A DNA stretch of 64,000 nt, taken from positions 1-64,000 of the forward strand of contig CAMMBV010000006.1 of NCBI GenBank assembly GCA_946494335.1, in the 5' to 3' direction. Shown here one piece after another: positions 9,706 to 18,230 of the stretch; position 1 is the first letter of the stretch; the number at the start of each line of letters is the position of its first letter. The notes below the pieces were generated by a model. That model was not told the DNA's origin. It was given only the letters and a program-made list of their open reading frames with translations, and did no database searches. Source of the DNA: an uncultured Ruminococcus sp. Lineage in GTDB: Bacteria; Bacillota; Clostridia; Lachnospirales; Lachnospiraceae. The translations under genes were made by a program, and so were the position numbers.

Positions 9706-9823
9706 ATCTACCCTCTCCCTTATTCATAAATTTACGTCTATTATAACGAAATACACTAAAAATGTAAATGTATATCTTTTTAACAACTTTTTCCTTTTTT
9801 CATTATTATAAAATTTTTTTCTG

Positions 9824-9926
9824 CTTTTTCACATGATTGTTGACAAACATCACCACACACGTTATGATGAGATTAATCAACAAATGACATTATGCATAAT
9901 AGTATTTTCTTTTTCACACACGATTC
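9824..9926 (+). promoter_or_regulatory. mttB promoter with two copies of a shared operator-like motif
   Basis: TTGACA (9840-9845), 17-base spacer, TATGAT (9863-9868). One motif copy, CTTTTTCACATGATTGT (9824-9840), abuts the -35; a second, CTTTTTCACACACGATTC (9909-9926), lies in the leader. A third related copy is before the M24 gene. The promoter lies downstream of ATG 9833 and so rules out the longest reading frame as the true gene. Confidence 0.6.
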
Positions 9927-9961
9927 AAGAACATTTAGACAATGAAACAGGAGGTTATATT

Positions 9962-11398
9962 ATGAGCTATATTCCACGATTAAACTATGTGAGCAAGGAA
10001 GAGATTGCCAAACTGCATCAGTATGGTGTCGATATTTTGAAAAAACTGGGTATGCGGGTGGAGGATCCCGCTGTTCGTACTATGCTCTGCGAACGCGGAT
10101 GCACGCAGAAAGACGATCGCGTTTATTTTTCAGAATCTCTTATCGAAGAAATGCTGAAGGCTCAGAAAGGCCGTGTCACCATGACTTCACCGGTTACCGG
10201 TATGAAAAAAGAGATGGAAATCGGAAAAACCTTCGTTCACAGTACCGGAGGCGCTCCCTGGATTGCAGATATGAAAACAGGCAAACGCCGCAATGGTCTT
10301 CTGACAGACTTGATTGATACCGTACGCGTGATGAATCAGCTGCCGGAACTGGATCTGCCCTGTGCGCTGATCTATCCCAGCGAGGTTCCGTCAGAAATCA
10401 CACAATTAAAACAGACGGCAACCATGCTCCAGTATTCTCACAAACCGATTTACGGCCCGGGAATTTCCATCGCCAGCAATGCCAAATATATTGCAGAACT
10501 TTTCAAAATTTACGGCGGCGACGACCAGACCCACAACCCGATGGGTATGGTAGGCATTTCACCGGAATCTCCGCTTTTCCTGCCAAAAGAAATCACGGAT
10601 ACCATGGGCTATATCATCCGCGCCGGAATTCCAACCAGCATTCTGTCAGCTCCGATGGGAGGCCTTACCTCTCCCCTGTCCGTAGCCGGTACGGTAGCTC
10701 AGTCCCATGCTGAAATTCTGGCATTTGCCTGCGTAGCATATCTGATGAATCCGGAATGCGTGCTGTTCTACGGTTCCAGAACATTCTTTGCCAACATGAA
10801 GAACAGCCAGAGTATTCTTGGCCTTCCGGAAACAGGTATCTCCAGCGCTCTGGCAGTAGAGCTGGCGAATTACTGCGGTTTCCTGTCAGACGTATACGGA
10901 CTTTCCTGTACAAGCTGCGCTATGGACGAACAGGCCGGATACGAGAAGATGATCAATGCCCTTCTGCCGGGTCTGGCAGGCGCTACCCTGATCACAGGAT
11001 TCGGAAGCACAGCAAGCGTTATGTGCTGCTCCTTAAGCCAGCTGGTACTGGATAACGAAATGATGGCAATGATCCGTAAAGCTCAGAAACCGTTTACCAT
11101 CAACGAAGAAGAACTGGGCTTTGAAGCTCTGGAGTATGTAGTCAATGACGACGAGACCTTCCTTGAGCAGGAACACACCATCGATCATCTCTATTCAGGT
11201 GAAATCTTCCAGCCCTCCATCGGCTTCGACAGCGTATGGGCTGACTGGATCAAGATCGGTGAGACTCCCCTCACAGAGCGTGCGGCTGACCGTGCGCTGG
11301 AACTGATCAAGAACGATGAAATTCCGGAAGTGAAACCGGAAATCACAGCCGAAGTTGATAAACTGATGGCGGCTGCTGAGAAAGAACTGCTGAAATAA
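9962..11398 (+). CDS. MttB-superfamily methyltransferase (non-pyrrolysine, glycine-betaine-type)
   Basis: 478 residues from ATG 9962, preceded by ACAGGAGG; the in-frame ATG at 9833 lies at the promoter and is rejected. The sequence follows the trimethylamine/glycine-betaine methyltransferase fold throughout (for example IYGPGISIASNAKY, LSAPMGGLTSPLSVAGTVAQ, ALLPGLAGATLITGFGS). No in-frame TAG is present, so it belongs to the pyrrolysine-free group, members of which demethylate quaternary amines such as glycine betaine, proline betaine or carnitine onto a corrinoid protein. No corrinoid protein or reactivase gene is within the window, so its partner must be elsewhere. Substrate unknown. Followed by a clear terminator. 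Confidence 0.88.
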   Translation: MSYIPRLNYVSKEEIAKLHQYGVDILKKLGMRVEDPAVRTMLCERGCTQKDDRVYFSESLIEEMLKAQKGRVTMTSPVTGMKKEMEIGKTFVHSTGGAPWIADMKTGKRRNGLLTDLIDTVRVMNQLPELDLPCALIYPSEVPSEITQLKQTATMLQYSHKPIYGPGISIASNAKYIAELFKIYGGDDQTHNPMGMVGISPESPLFLPKEITDTMGYIIRAGIPTSILSAPMGGLTSPLSVAGTVAQSHAEILAFACVAYLMNPECVLFYGSRTFFANMKNSQSILGLPETGISSALAVELANYCGFLSDVYGLSCTSCAMDEQAGYEKMINALLPGLAGATLITGFGSTASVMCCSLSQLVLDNEMMAMIRKAQKPFTINEEELGFEALEYVVNDDETFLEQEHTIDHLYSGEIFQPSIGFDSVWADWIKIGETPLTERAADRALELIKNDEIPEVKPEITAEVDKLMAAAEKELLK

Positions 11399-11412
11399 AA
11401 TTTAATTCAGAA

Positions 11413-11445
11413 AACGGAAGCGGAGAAATCCGCTTCCGTTTTTTT
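11413..11445 (+). terminator. Rho-independent terminator of mttB
   Basis: AACGGAAGCGG (11413-11423), loop AGAAAT, CCGCTTCCGTT (11430-11440) and a run of T to 11445. Confidence 0.9.
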
Positions 11446-11458
11446 ATCATAAAATACT

Positions 11459-11504
11459 ATACCAGCCAGGACCAGAATGTCCCATCTGGCCTGTATATTT
11501 TTTT
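11459..11504 (+). terminator. Second terminator-like hairpin in the leader of the ECF gene
   Basis: ATAC-CA-GCCAG-GAC ... GTC-CCAT-CTGGC-C-TGTAT (11459-11496), an interrupted stem, followed by A and seven T. It sits 14 bases after the mttB terminator and about 80 bases before the ECF S-component start, so it may be a backup terminator or an attenuator. I do not recognise a known riboswitch in it. Confidence 0.45.
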
Positions 11505-11584
11505 CATAATTGGCTATTTAAAACAGTCCACTTTTATTGTAAACTGACACACAGAAACAGACAAAACAAAGGAGTGAGACTAAA

Positions 11585-12124
11585 ATGAACATGAAACTGA
11601 AAAAAATTATTATGACCGCTTTATTTGCCGCTCTGGCATGCGTTGCTACTATGTCAATCAGAATTCCAACTCCCGGCACCCAGGGATACATCCATCCCGG
11701 AGATGCCATCGTAATCTTATCCGGTATTATCCTGGGGCCATTCTACGGACTTCTTGCCGGTGGGATCGGTTCAGCCATGGCTGACCTTCTGGGCGGATAC
11801 TTTCTTTACGTCCCCATCACCTTTGCCATTAAGGGCATGATCGCACTGGTCTGCGGCCTCATTTATCAAAATACCAATGCGGCCGGGAAATTACATCACT
11901 TTACTGTGATACTCTGCGGTTTGGTTGATATCGTCTTCGTAGCCGGCGGATATTTTCTGTGTGAATCTTTCATCTACGGCATTGCTGGAGCTGCCGCAAG
12001 CATTCCGGCCAATATCGTCCAGGGCGTCAGCGGACTGATCATCTCTCTTATTCTGTACCCGATTCTGATTAAGATCCCGGATGTTCGCAGCGTCATGACA
12101 GAATTAAAGCACGCAAAACACTGA
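11585..12124 (+). CDS. ECF transporter S component (vitamin-type substrate-binding membrane subunit)
   Basis: 179 residues, about six membrane helices. The block YIHPGDAIVILSGIILGPF with GGIGSAMADLLGGYF is typical of PF07155-type ECF S components, which bind a vitamin or precursor and use a shared EcfA/EcfA'/EcfT energising module encoded elsewhere. Ribosome site AAAGGAGTGAG before ATG 11585. Substrate (pyridoxine- or thiamine-precursor-like compounds are typical of relatives) cannot be decided here. Single-gene unit between two terminators. Confidence 0.8.
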   Translation: MNMKLKKIIMTALFAALACVATMSIRIPTPGTQGYIHPGDAIVILSGIILGPFYGLLAGGIGSAMADLLGGYFLYVPITFAIKGMIALVCGLIYQNTNAAGKLHHFTVILCGLVDIVFVAGGYFLCESFIYGIAGAAASIPANIVQGVSGLIISLILYPILIKIPDVRSVMTELKHAKH

Positions 12125-12132
12125 AATCAACA

Positions 12133-12165
12133 AACCCCGCTGCGTTTCCGGCGGGGTTATTTTCT
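12133..12165 (+). terminator. Terminator between ECF gene and SRAP gene
   Basis: AACCCCGC (12133-12140), loop, GCGGGGTT (12151-12158), then ATTTTCT. The two flanking genes converge here, so it may serve both strands. Confidence 0.75.
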
Positions 12166-12168
12166 ATC

Positions 12169-12750
12169 TCAGAACAGCGGCAGTTTTATCTGTTCATAAT
12201 CCGTTTTAACCTTCAGCAATTCCGGTTTCTTTAGCAGCAGTTTCAAAGATGCTTCATCATCCGTCAGCCAGCTTTCCAGCTCCGGTTTCCGCAGAATAAG
12301 CGGCATCCGTTCGTGAACCGCCAATACGGAATCATTTGCCTGGGTGGTGAGAATGACAAAACGGTTTTGTCCTGCAAAGCAATTGTAGCATCCGGCCATA
12401 TAAATGACAGGAGAATCCATATCCTCGAACATAAATTTTTCTTTTTGCCTGTTCCACTCGTAAAAGCCCCTTGCCGGAATGACACATCTCCTTTTGTGAA
12501 CGCTCTCTTTAAAACTTGGTTTTTCAAGAGCATTCTCCGCTCTTGCATTAATCAGCAGCCCTCTTCCGTCAAAACGCGGAAATCCCCAGACCATTCCTTC
12601 CGCAGCCAGATGCTGCCTCTGACCTTTCAGTACAGCGGTGTTTTGAGAAGGACAGACATCTCCCGGTTCCATCCGCATCTGATCTAAATTTTCCACCAGT
12701 CTTTCCATCTCCTGTATCATTTCACGATCCACATAAAACCTGCCGCACAT
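12169..12750 (-). CDS. SOS response-associated peptidase family protein (YedK/HMCES, SRAP)
   Basis: 193 residues starting MCGRFYVD: Cys2 is the nucleophile that forms a thiazolidine crosslink with abasic sites in single-stranded DNA in the SRAP family. The other conserved elements are present: INARAEN (about 67-73), VIPARGFYEWN with the catalytic Glu, and the HERMP block. About usual length. Stand-alone gene, convergent with the ECF gene. Confidence 0.92.
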   Translation of the reverse strand: MCGRFYVDREMIQEMERLVENLDQMRMEPGDVCPSQNTAVLKGQRQHLAAEGMVWGFPRFDGRGLLINARAENALEKPSFKESVHKRRCVIPARGFYEWNRQKEKFMFEDMDSPVIYMAGCYNCFAGQNRFVILTTQANDSVLAVHERMPLILRKPELESWLTDDEASLKLLLKKPELLKVKTDYEQIKLPLF

Positions 12751-12846
12751 TGCCTGTCTCCTCCTTATAATCCGCTATATGCTATTATACCACTGCCACC
12801 GGTTTCAGATACATTATACAGCTTATTCCCTTAAAGCTGTAAGCAG

Positions 12847-12881
12847 AAAAGCGCCGCAGTCCTTGAAACCACAGCGCTTTT
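12847..12881 (-). terminator. Probable terminator of the GGGtGRT gene
   Basis: Minus strand AAAAGCGC (12881-12874) pairs with GCGCTTTT (12854-12847), with a 19-base intervening stretch that can pair partly (GTGG/CTGC). The U-rich end is built into the stem. Confidence 0.55.
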
Positions 12882-12914
12882 GGGTGTTTGACTTATCAAT
12901 TTTAAAAATATGCT

Positions 12915-13925
12915 TTAGAACTTGCCAGCCTTCGCCGCTTCCTCGATCGCTACCGCAACAGCCACCGTCATACCAACCATGGGGTTGTTTCCTGCACCGA
13001 TAAGACCCATCATTTCCACGTGAGCCGGTACAGAGGAAGAACCTGCAAACTGAGCGTCAGAATGCATACGTCCCAGTGTATCTGTCATACCATAGGAAGC
13101 GGGACCTGCCGCCATGTTGTCCGGATGAAGAGTACGTCCTGTACCGCCGCCGGATGCCACGGAGAAGTACTTTTTGCCGGCTTCCACACATTCCTTTTTG
13201 TAAGTACCTGCTACCGGATGCTGGAATCTTGTCGGGTTGGTGGAGTTTCCTGTGATGGAAACGTCAACTCCTTCTTTCCACATAATGGCAACGCCTTCAC
13301 GAACGTCATTGGCGCCGTAGCAGTTTACCTTTGCACGAAGACCTTCTGAATAGGATTTGCGGAATACTTCTTTTAATTCTCCGGTATAGTAATCATATTC
13401 TGTCTCAACATATGTAAAGCCATTGATACGGGCGATAATCTGCGCCGCATCTTTTCCCAGACCGTTTAAGATAACCCGAAGAGGCTCTTTGCGGACTTTG
13501 TTTGCTTTTTCTGCGATACCGATTGCACCCTCTGCAGCTGCAAAAGACTCATGACCTGCCAGGAATGCGAAGCATTTGGTGTCCTCTTCCAGAAGCATTT
13601 TTCCAAGGTTTCCATGGCCCAGACCTACTTTACGCTGATCAGCAACGGAACCGGGGATACAGAACGCCTGAAGTCCTTCTCCGATTGCCGCAGCCGCATC
13701 AGCAGCTTTTTTACATCCTTTTTTAATGGCAATTGCCGCACCTGTAATGTAGGCCCAGCAGGCATTTTCAAAGCAGATAGGCTGGATGCCCTTTACCTGA
13801 TCGTAAACATTCAGGCCTGCATCCTTTGTAATCTTCTCTGCTTCTTCCAGAGAAGCAATGCCGTAGCTGTTCAGCACGCTGTTGATTTTATCAATTCTTC
13901 TTTCATATGATTCAAATAAAGCCAT
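12915..13925 (-). CDS. GGGtGRT protein (conserved anaerobe protein of unknown function)
   Basis: 336 residues with the name-giving motif SGGGTGRTLHPDN near residue 255. The family is widespread in anaerobes, is nearly always next to a NifU-like gene as here, and has no established function. The downstream order (scaffold-like gene first, this gene 21 bases later) and its AGGAGGAAAAG ribosome site indicate one operon. Gly-rich loops suggest nucleotide or cofactor binding but that is only a guess. Confidence 0.88.
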   Translation of the reverse strand: MALFESYERRIDKINSVLNSYGIASLEEAEKITKDAGLNVYDQVKGIQPICFENACWAYITGAAIAIKKGCKKAADAAAAIGEGLQAFCIPGSVADQRKVGLGHGNLGKMLLEEDTKCFAFLAGHESFAAAEGAIGIAEKANKVRKEPLRVILNGLGKDAAQIIARINGFTYVETEYDYYTGELKEVFRKSYSEGLRAKVNCYGANDVREGVAIMWKEGVDVSITGNSTNPTRFQHPVAGTYKKECVEAGKKYFSVASGGGTGRTLHPDNMAAGPASYGMTDTLGRMHSDAQFAGSSSVPAHVEMMGLIGAGNNPMVGMTVAVAVAIEEAAKAGKF

Positions 13926-13946
13926 CTTTTCTTTTCCTCCTCGTAC

Positions 13947-14639
13947 TTACTCTGCTCTGGGATCAATGATTTTTACTGCGTCGTCCACGCGGCCGTACTG
14001 ACCTTTTGCCTTTTCCCATGCAGTAGTAGGATCATCACCTTTTTTGATGAAATCTGTCATTTTGCCGAGGTTGACAAACTGATAACCGATGATTTCATCA
14101 TCTTCATTCAAAGCGATACCTGTTACATAACCTTCTGCCATTTCCAGATAACGGGGACCTTTTTTCAGCGTACCGTACATGGTTCCGATCTGAGAGCGAA
14201 GCCCTTTACCCAGATCCTCCAGTCCTGCTCCGATGGGCAGACCGTCTTCTGAGAATGCGCTCTGAGAACGTCCGTAAACGATCTGAAGGAACAGTTCACG
14301 CATTGCAGTATTGATTGCATCACAGACAAGGTCTGTATTCAAAGCTTCCAGCAGTGTTCTTCCCGGAAGAATTTCTGAAGCCATGGCTGCAGAGTGGGTC
14401 ATACCGGAACATCCGAGCGTCTCTACCAGCGCTTCCTGGATAATACCGTCTTTTACATTCAGTGTCAGCTTGCAGGCACCCTGCTGCGGTGCACACCAGC
14501 CTACACCGTGTGTTAAACCTGAAATATCTTTAATTTCCTTTGCTTTAACCCACTTTGCTTCCTCCGGAATAGGAGCAGCTCCGTGGTTCACACCCTGTGC
14601 GACAGGACACATCATTTCTACTTCATGTGAATAAATCAT
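13947..14639 (-). CDS. NifU/IscU-like iron-sulfur cluster assembly scaffold protein
   Basis: 230 residues. GLTHGVGWCAPQQGACKLTL (about 41-60) and ETLGCSGMTHSAAMASEIL (about 73-91) carry the Cys residues in the positions of IscU/NifU-type scaffolds. It has a C-terminal extension relative to IscU. Always found beside the GGGtGRT gene in relatives, so a dedicated cluster delivery or maturation role for that protein is a fair inference. Ribosome site AAAGGAG before ATG 14639. Confidence 0.82.
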   Translation of the reverse strand: MIYSHEVEMMCPVAQGVNHGAAPIPEEAKWVKAKEIKDISGLTHGVGWCAPQQGACKLTLNVKDGIIQEALVETLGCSGMTHSAAMASEILPGRTLLEALNTDLVCDAINTAMRELFLQIVYGRSQSAFSEDGLPIGAGLEDLGKGLRSQIGTMYGTLKKGPRYLEMAEGYVTGIALNEDDEIIGYQFVNLGKMTDFIKKGDDPTTAWEKAKGQYGRVDDAVKIIDPRAE

Positions 14640-14771
14640 TGTATGACTCCTTTCAACCTTTCAATCTTTTATGGTTATTTTCTCACAAACTGACAAATTA
14701 GTCCAGAAAAAATTGTTCATATCATTTCATTATTTTTGTATACATGGTATTATAGACTCCAAGGAGGTATT

Positions 14772-15506
14772 ATGGACAGACATATTTCATCACGTTTCCG
14801 TCATCGTTTTGCTCTGCTTTCCGGAAGCAGCCTGAAGATTCTGGCACTGGTGTGCATGCTGATCGATCACATCGGCGCCGCCATTTTGTACGAAGGCATT
14901 CTGCTTCCCAATGCACCGATCATTATCGGAACGCCGATGCACAGACTTTACCTTTTTTACCGCGCACTGCGCTTCATCGGACGCATTGCCTTTCCGATTT
15001 TCTGTTTTCTTCTGATTCAGGGATTTCTCTATACTTCCAACCGAAAGCGGTATGTGATTCGCCTGGGTGTATTCGCCCTCATTTCAGAAATTCCTTTTGA
15101 CCTTGCCCTCAATAATCAGCTGCTGGAGTTCACCCATCAAAATGTGTTTTTTACCCTTTTCATCGGACTTCTGGTACTGGTTGTCATGGACTGTTTTGAA
15201 AGAAATCCATATATACAGGTGATTGCGGTGGCCGCCGGCATGGGGCTTGCCTGGCTTTTGAAAACGGATTACAGTTATCACGGCATCCTTTTGATTGCCA
15301 TTTTATACTTTTTCCGCTATTATCCTGCTCTTTCGACTATCGGAGGCTGCATCAGCCTTCTGTGGGAAGCGCCGGCCTGTCTGGCTTTTATTCCCATCAA
15401 TATGTACAATGGAGAAAGAGGGCTTTCCCTGAAATACGTATTCTATGTTTTCTATCCGCTCCATCTTATGATTCTGGCTGGAGTCAGGATTCTGTTGATA
15501 AGCTGA
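14772..15506 (+). CDS. TraX-family membrane protein (acyltransferase-like)
   Basis: 244 residues from ATG 14772 (AAGGAGG seven bases upstream; the ATG at 14736 lacks one). Starts near GSSLKILALVCMLIDHIGA, the typical TraX opening, and has eight or more membrane helices. TraX acetylates F-pilin in plasmids; chromosomal Firmicutes members are thought to acylate surface molecules but targets are unknown. No conjugation genes are nearby, so this is not evidence for a conjugative element. Confidence 0.88.
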   Translation: MDRHISSRFRHRFALLSGSSLKILALVCMLIDHIGAAILYEGILLPNAPIIIGTPMHRLYLFYRALRFIGRIAFPIFCFLLIQGFLYTSNRKRYVIRLGVFALISEIPFDLALNNQLLEFTHQNVFFTLFIGLLVLVVMDCFERNPYIQVIAVAAGMGLAWLLKTDYSYHGILLIAILYFFRYYPALSTIGGCISLLWEAPACLAFIPINMYNGERGLSLKYVFYVFYPLHLMILAGVRILLIS

Positions 15507-15518
15507 ACAGCAGCCGCT

Positions 15519-15563
15519 TGCCGGGCGTATCGCGCTAAAACTGCCCGGCAAAATACCGGGCAG
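15519..15563. terminator. Alternative hairpins between convergent traX and LbH genes
   Basis: Two mutually exclusive stems: TGCCGGGC (15519-15526) with GCCCGGCA (15543-15550), and CTGCCCGG (15541-15548) with CCGGGCAG (15556-15563). The second, read on the minus strand, is followed by TTTT and would terminate the beta-helix gene. The region contains CCGGGCGTATCGCGC, also found at 56054-56068. Confidence 0.7.
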
Positions 15564-15578
15564 AAAATTTATTGCCGT

Positions 15579-16244
15579 TTACTGTTTTTCCACGATGCAG
15601 TCCTGTGATTTGAAAATACTGTTGGCCGGAACCACGCCCCGCACCGAAGAAAGAGGGTAGATATTGGTTCCCGGTCCGATTACGCTGCCGGGATTCAATA
15701 CAGAATTGCAGCCTACTTCCACCTCATCTCCCAACATGGCCCCGAATTTTTTCAGGCCGGTTTCGATTTTTACATCTTTTCCTTTTACCACCACCAGCTT
15801 TTTGTCCGATTTCACGTTGGATGTGATGGAACCGGCTCCCATATGAGCCTTATAGCCCAAGATGGAGTCCCCGACATAATTATAGTGAGGAACCTGAACT
15901 TTATTGAACAGCACCACATTTTTAAGCTCCGTGGAATTTCCCACAACGGCGCCCTCGCCTACGATGGCATTGCCCCGGATGAAAGCGCACTGACGTACCT
16001 GGGCGTTTTTCCCAATGATAGCAGGGCCGGTGATGGAAGCTGTGGGCGCTACTTCTGCCGACTTGGCAATCCACACATCCTCTCCCGCTCTGTCGTATTC
16101 AGTCAGGTCTAAGGTATTTCCAAGCTCTTTGATGAATCCGCCGATTTCCGGCAGCACTTCCCAGGGGTATGTTTTTCCCTCAAAAAGTTTCGCCGCAATA
16201 GTCTCCTCAAGCGTATATAAATCGCTGATGGTTATCTTATCCAT
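15579..16244 (-). CDS. Left-handed beta-helix (hexapeptide repeat) protein, GlmU-C-terminal-like
   Basis: 221 residues from ATG 16244 (GGGAG nine bases upstream); an in-frame ATG at 16286 would run deeper into topB. From residue about 55 it shows hexapeptide repeats (ASITGPAIIGKNAQV, GNAIVGEGAVVGNST, AHMGAGSITSN, VGCNSVLNPGSVIGPGT), as in the acetyltransferase half of GlmU, but there is no nucleotidyltransferase domain. Possibly a sugar acyl- or nucleotidyl-transferase partner. Overlaps the topB stop by eight bases, so it is translated with it. Confidence 0.75.
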   Translation of the reverse strand: MDKITISDLYTLEETIAAKLFEGKTYPWEVLPEIGGFIKELGNTLDLTEYDRAGEDVWIAKSAEVAPTASITGPAIIGKNAQVRQCAFIRGNAIVGEGAVVGNSTELKNVVLFNKVQVPHYNYVGDSILGYKAHMGAGSITSNVKSDKKLVVVKGKDVKIETGLKKFGAMLGDEVEVGCNSVLNPGSVIGPGTNIYPLSSVRGVVPANSIFKSQDCIVEKQ

Positions 16245-18228
16245 TCTTTCTGACTCCCTTCTTATAAAACTCCGCCGCCTTTTCAAAGAACACGCGAAGC
16301 TGATACTGATTATTCAGACGCATGACGCCGTAGGTTCTGTCGTTGATAAACTTCTCCAGTTTCTGCATATATTCTTCTTCCGTGATGCTTCCCTCAGCCA
16401 CATAAGTCAGTCCTTTTTCCCAGCTTGCCGTCAGCTCCGGATTTAAAAGGGAACGGATGGAAGCGTTGACCACGTCATAAATCATCTCGCCAAGCAGGGT
16501 GGGGGTAATGATCTGGCTTTTCTTATTCAGAGCAATGTATTTATTTCCCACCAGCTTTTTCAGTATCTCTGCCCTCGTCGCACTGGTCCCGATCCCGCTT
16601 CCCTTTATCTGGGAGCGCAGCTCTTCGTCTTCGATCAGCTGTCCCGCATTTTCCATCGCCAGTATCATGGATCCGGAATTATAACGTTTCGGCGGCGACG
16701 TCTCCCCTTCTTTAATCTCGAAGCCTTCCACTGCCAGCTTCTGCCCCTTCCTCAACGACATCAACGTTTCCAGGCCGCTCTTTTCCTTTTCTTCTTCTTT
16801 CTTTTTCAGGAAAGAAACCTGGGCGGCAATGAGATAGCCAGGCTTCTCCAACACCTTTTCCCCTGTCACAAAGGTTTCCTTTCCAATCCGCGCTGTCATG
16901 GAAATCCTGCGATACTGGGCTGCCGGATAAAAAATACTCAGAAATCTTCTGACGATCAGCTCATAAACCTTCCTGGAAGTCTCAGAAAGGGACTGCAGCG
17001 CATTCTGACCCTGACCGGTGGGTATGATGGCATAATGATCGGTGATCTGGCTGTCATTGACATACCGGCTCCCGGCAATATTTTTATACAGTCCCTGCTC
17101 CAGGATTTCCGACGCAAAGGCCCCGCCCTGGGGATACTGGCACAGTCCCTTTAAGTTTCGGCTGATTACCTTAGCCACTGCTGTGGACAGTACCCGGGCG
17201 TCGGTTCTTGGATAGGTCACCAGCTTTTTCTCGTAAAGCTCCTGAACAATCCGCAGCGTTTCATCAGGACTGATCTTCAAAAAGCGGGAACCGTCGTTCT
17301 GCAGCTCCGCCAGATTATAAAGGAGGGGCGGATTTTTTTTCTCCGTCTTTTTCTCCACTTTCTCAACCAGAGCCGTCACCGGTTCTTCTTTTAAAAGCTC
17401 CTCCTTCAGTCTTTTTGCATCCTCTTCTTTTTTCAGGCCGTTTTCTTTATAAAGAGCCGGCGACTGAAAAAACATACTCTGCGGGTTCACCCGCCATTCT
17501 CCTTCGGCGGCTGTATCTGCCAGAGAATATCGGGCCACCAGACGGTAAAAGGGCGTTTTGACAAACTCCCGGATTTCCCGTTCCCTTCGCACCACCATGC
17601 CCAGTACACAGGTCATCACCCTGCCCACGGAAATTACCTGATATTTATTTCCCAGAAAACCGGCCACACTGTTTCCGTACTTCAGGGACAGAAGGCGTGA
17701 AAAATTAATGCCCATCAGATAATCTTCTTTGGCCCGCAGATAAGCAGAGGAAGCCAGATTGTCATATTCCGACAGTTCCTTCGCTTCCCGGATTCCCCGC
17801 AGGATCTCCTCCTCTGTCTGGGAATCAATCCAGACTCTGCGCCTTTCCTTTCCCTTTATACCAGCCATCATTTCCACAAGGCGGTAAATATATTCTCCTT
17901 CCCGCCCCGAGTCGGTGCAGACATAGATTCGGGTGATATCCGCCCGGTTCAAAAGTCCGCTGACGATATCATACTGCTTTTTCACCGCCGGTATAATCTC
18001 ATATTTAAATTCAGAAGGCAAAAAAGGCAGGGTATCCAACCGCCACCTTTTATACTTCTCATCGTATTTTTCCGGATAGCTCATGGTGACCAGATGTCCC
18101 ACGCACCAGGTCACCACCGCTTCTTCTGATTCCAGATACCCGTCCATCCGGCGGGTATTTATTTTCAATGCTTTTGCAAATTCCAGAGCAACACTGGGTT
18201 TCTCTGCAATGTATAAAGATTTCGCCAT
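16237..18228 (-). CDS. topB: DNA topoisomerase III (type IA)
   Basis: 663 residues. N-terminal Toprim domain with EKPSVALEFAKAL and TDSGREGEYIYRLVE; type IA core with the active-site Tyr in VTYPRTDARVLS; the ATRAEILKKL block follows. Length fits Firmicutes TopB of plasmid/chromosomal type without zinc fingers. TopB decatenates and relaxes negatively supercoiled DNA. Three bases after the asd stop, so part of the argH-asd-topB-LbH unit. Confidence 0.93.
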   Translation of the reverse strand: MAKSLYIAEKPSVALEFAKALKINTRRMDGYLESEEAVVTWCVGHLVTMSYPEKYDEKYKRWRLDTLPFLPSEFKYEIIPAVKKQYDIVSGLLNRADITRIYVCTDSGREGEYIYRLVEMMAGIKGKERRRVWIDSQTEEEILRGIREAKELSEYDNLASSAYLRAKEDYLMGINFSRLLSLKYGNSVAGFLGNKYQVISVGRVMTCVLGMVVRREREIREFVKTPFYRLVARYSLADTAAEGEWRVNPQSMFFQSPALYKENGLKKEEDAKRLKEELLKEEPVTALVEKVEKKTEKKNPPLLYNLAELQNDGSRFLKISPDETLRIVQELYEKKLVTYPRTDARVLSTAVAKVISRNLKGLCQYPQGGAFASEILEQGLYKNIAGSRYVNDSQITDHYAIIPTGQGQNALQSLSETSRKVYELIVRRFLSIFYPAAQYRRISMTARIGKETFVTGEKVLEKPGYLIAAQVSFLKKKEEEKEKSGLETLMSLRKGQKLAVEGFEIKEGETSPPKRYNSGSMILAMENAGQLIEDEELRSQIKGSGIGTSATRAEILKKLVGNKYIALNKKSQIITPTLLGEMIYDVVNASIRSLLNPELTASWEKGLTYVAEGSITEEEYMQKLEKFINDRTYGVMRLNNQYQLRVFFEKAAEFYKKGVRKNG

Positions 18229-18230
18229 AA

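Noticed and set aside
9833-9961. N-terminal extension of the MttB protein to ATG 9833
   Set aside because: The promoter -35/-10 lies at 9840-9868, downstream of that ATG, and ACAGGAGG precedes ATG 9962.
11446-11584. Known vitamin riboswitch (TPP, FMN, preQ1, THF) before the ECF gene
   Set aside because: None of their conserved sequence blocks could be found.
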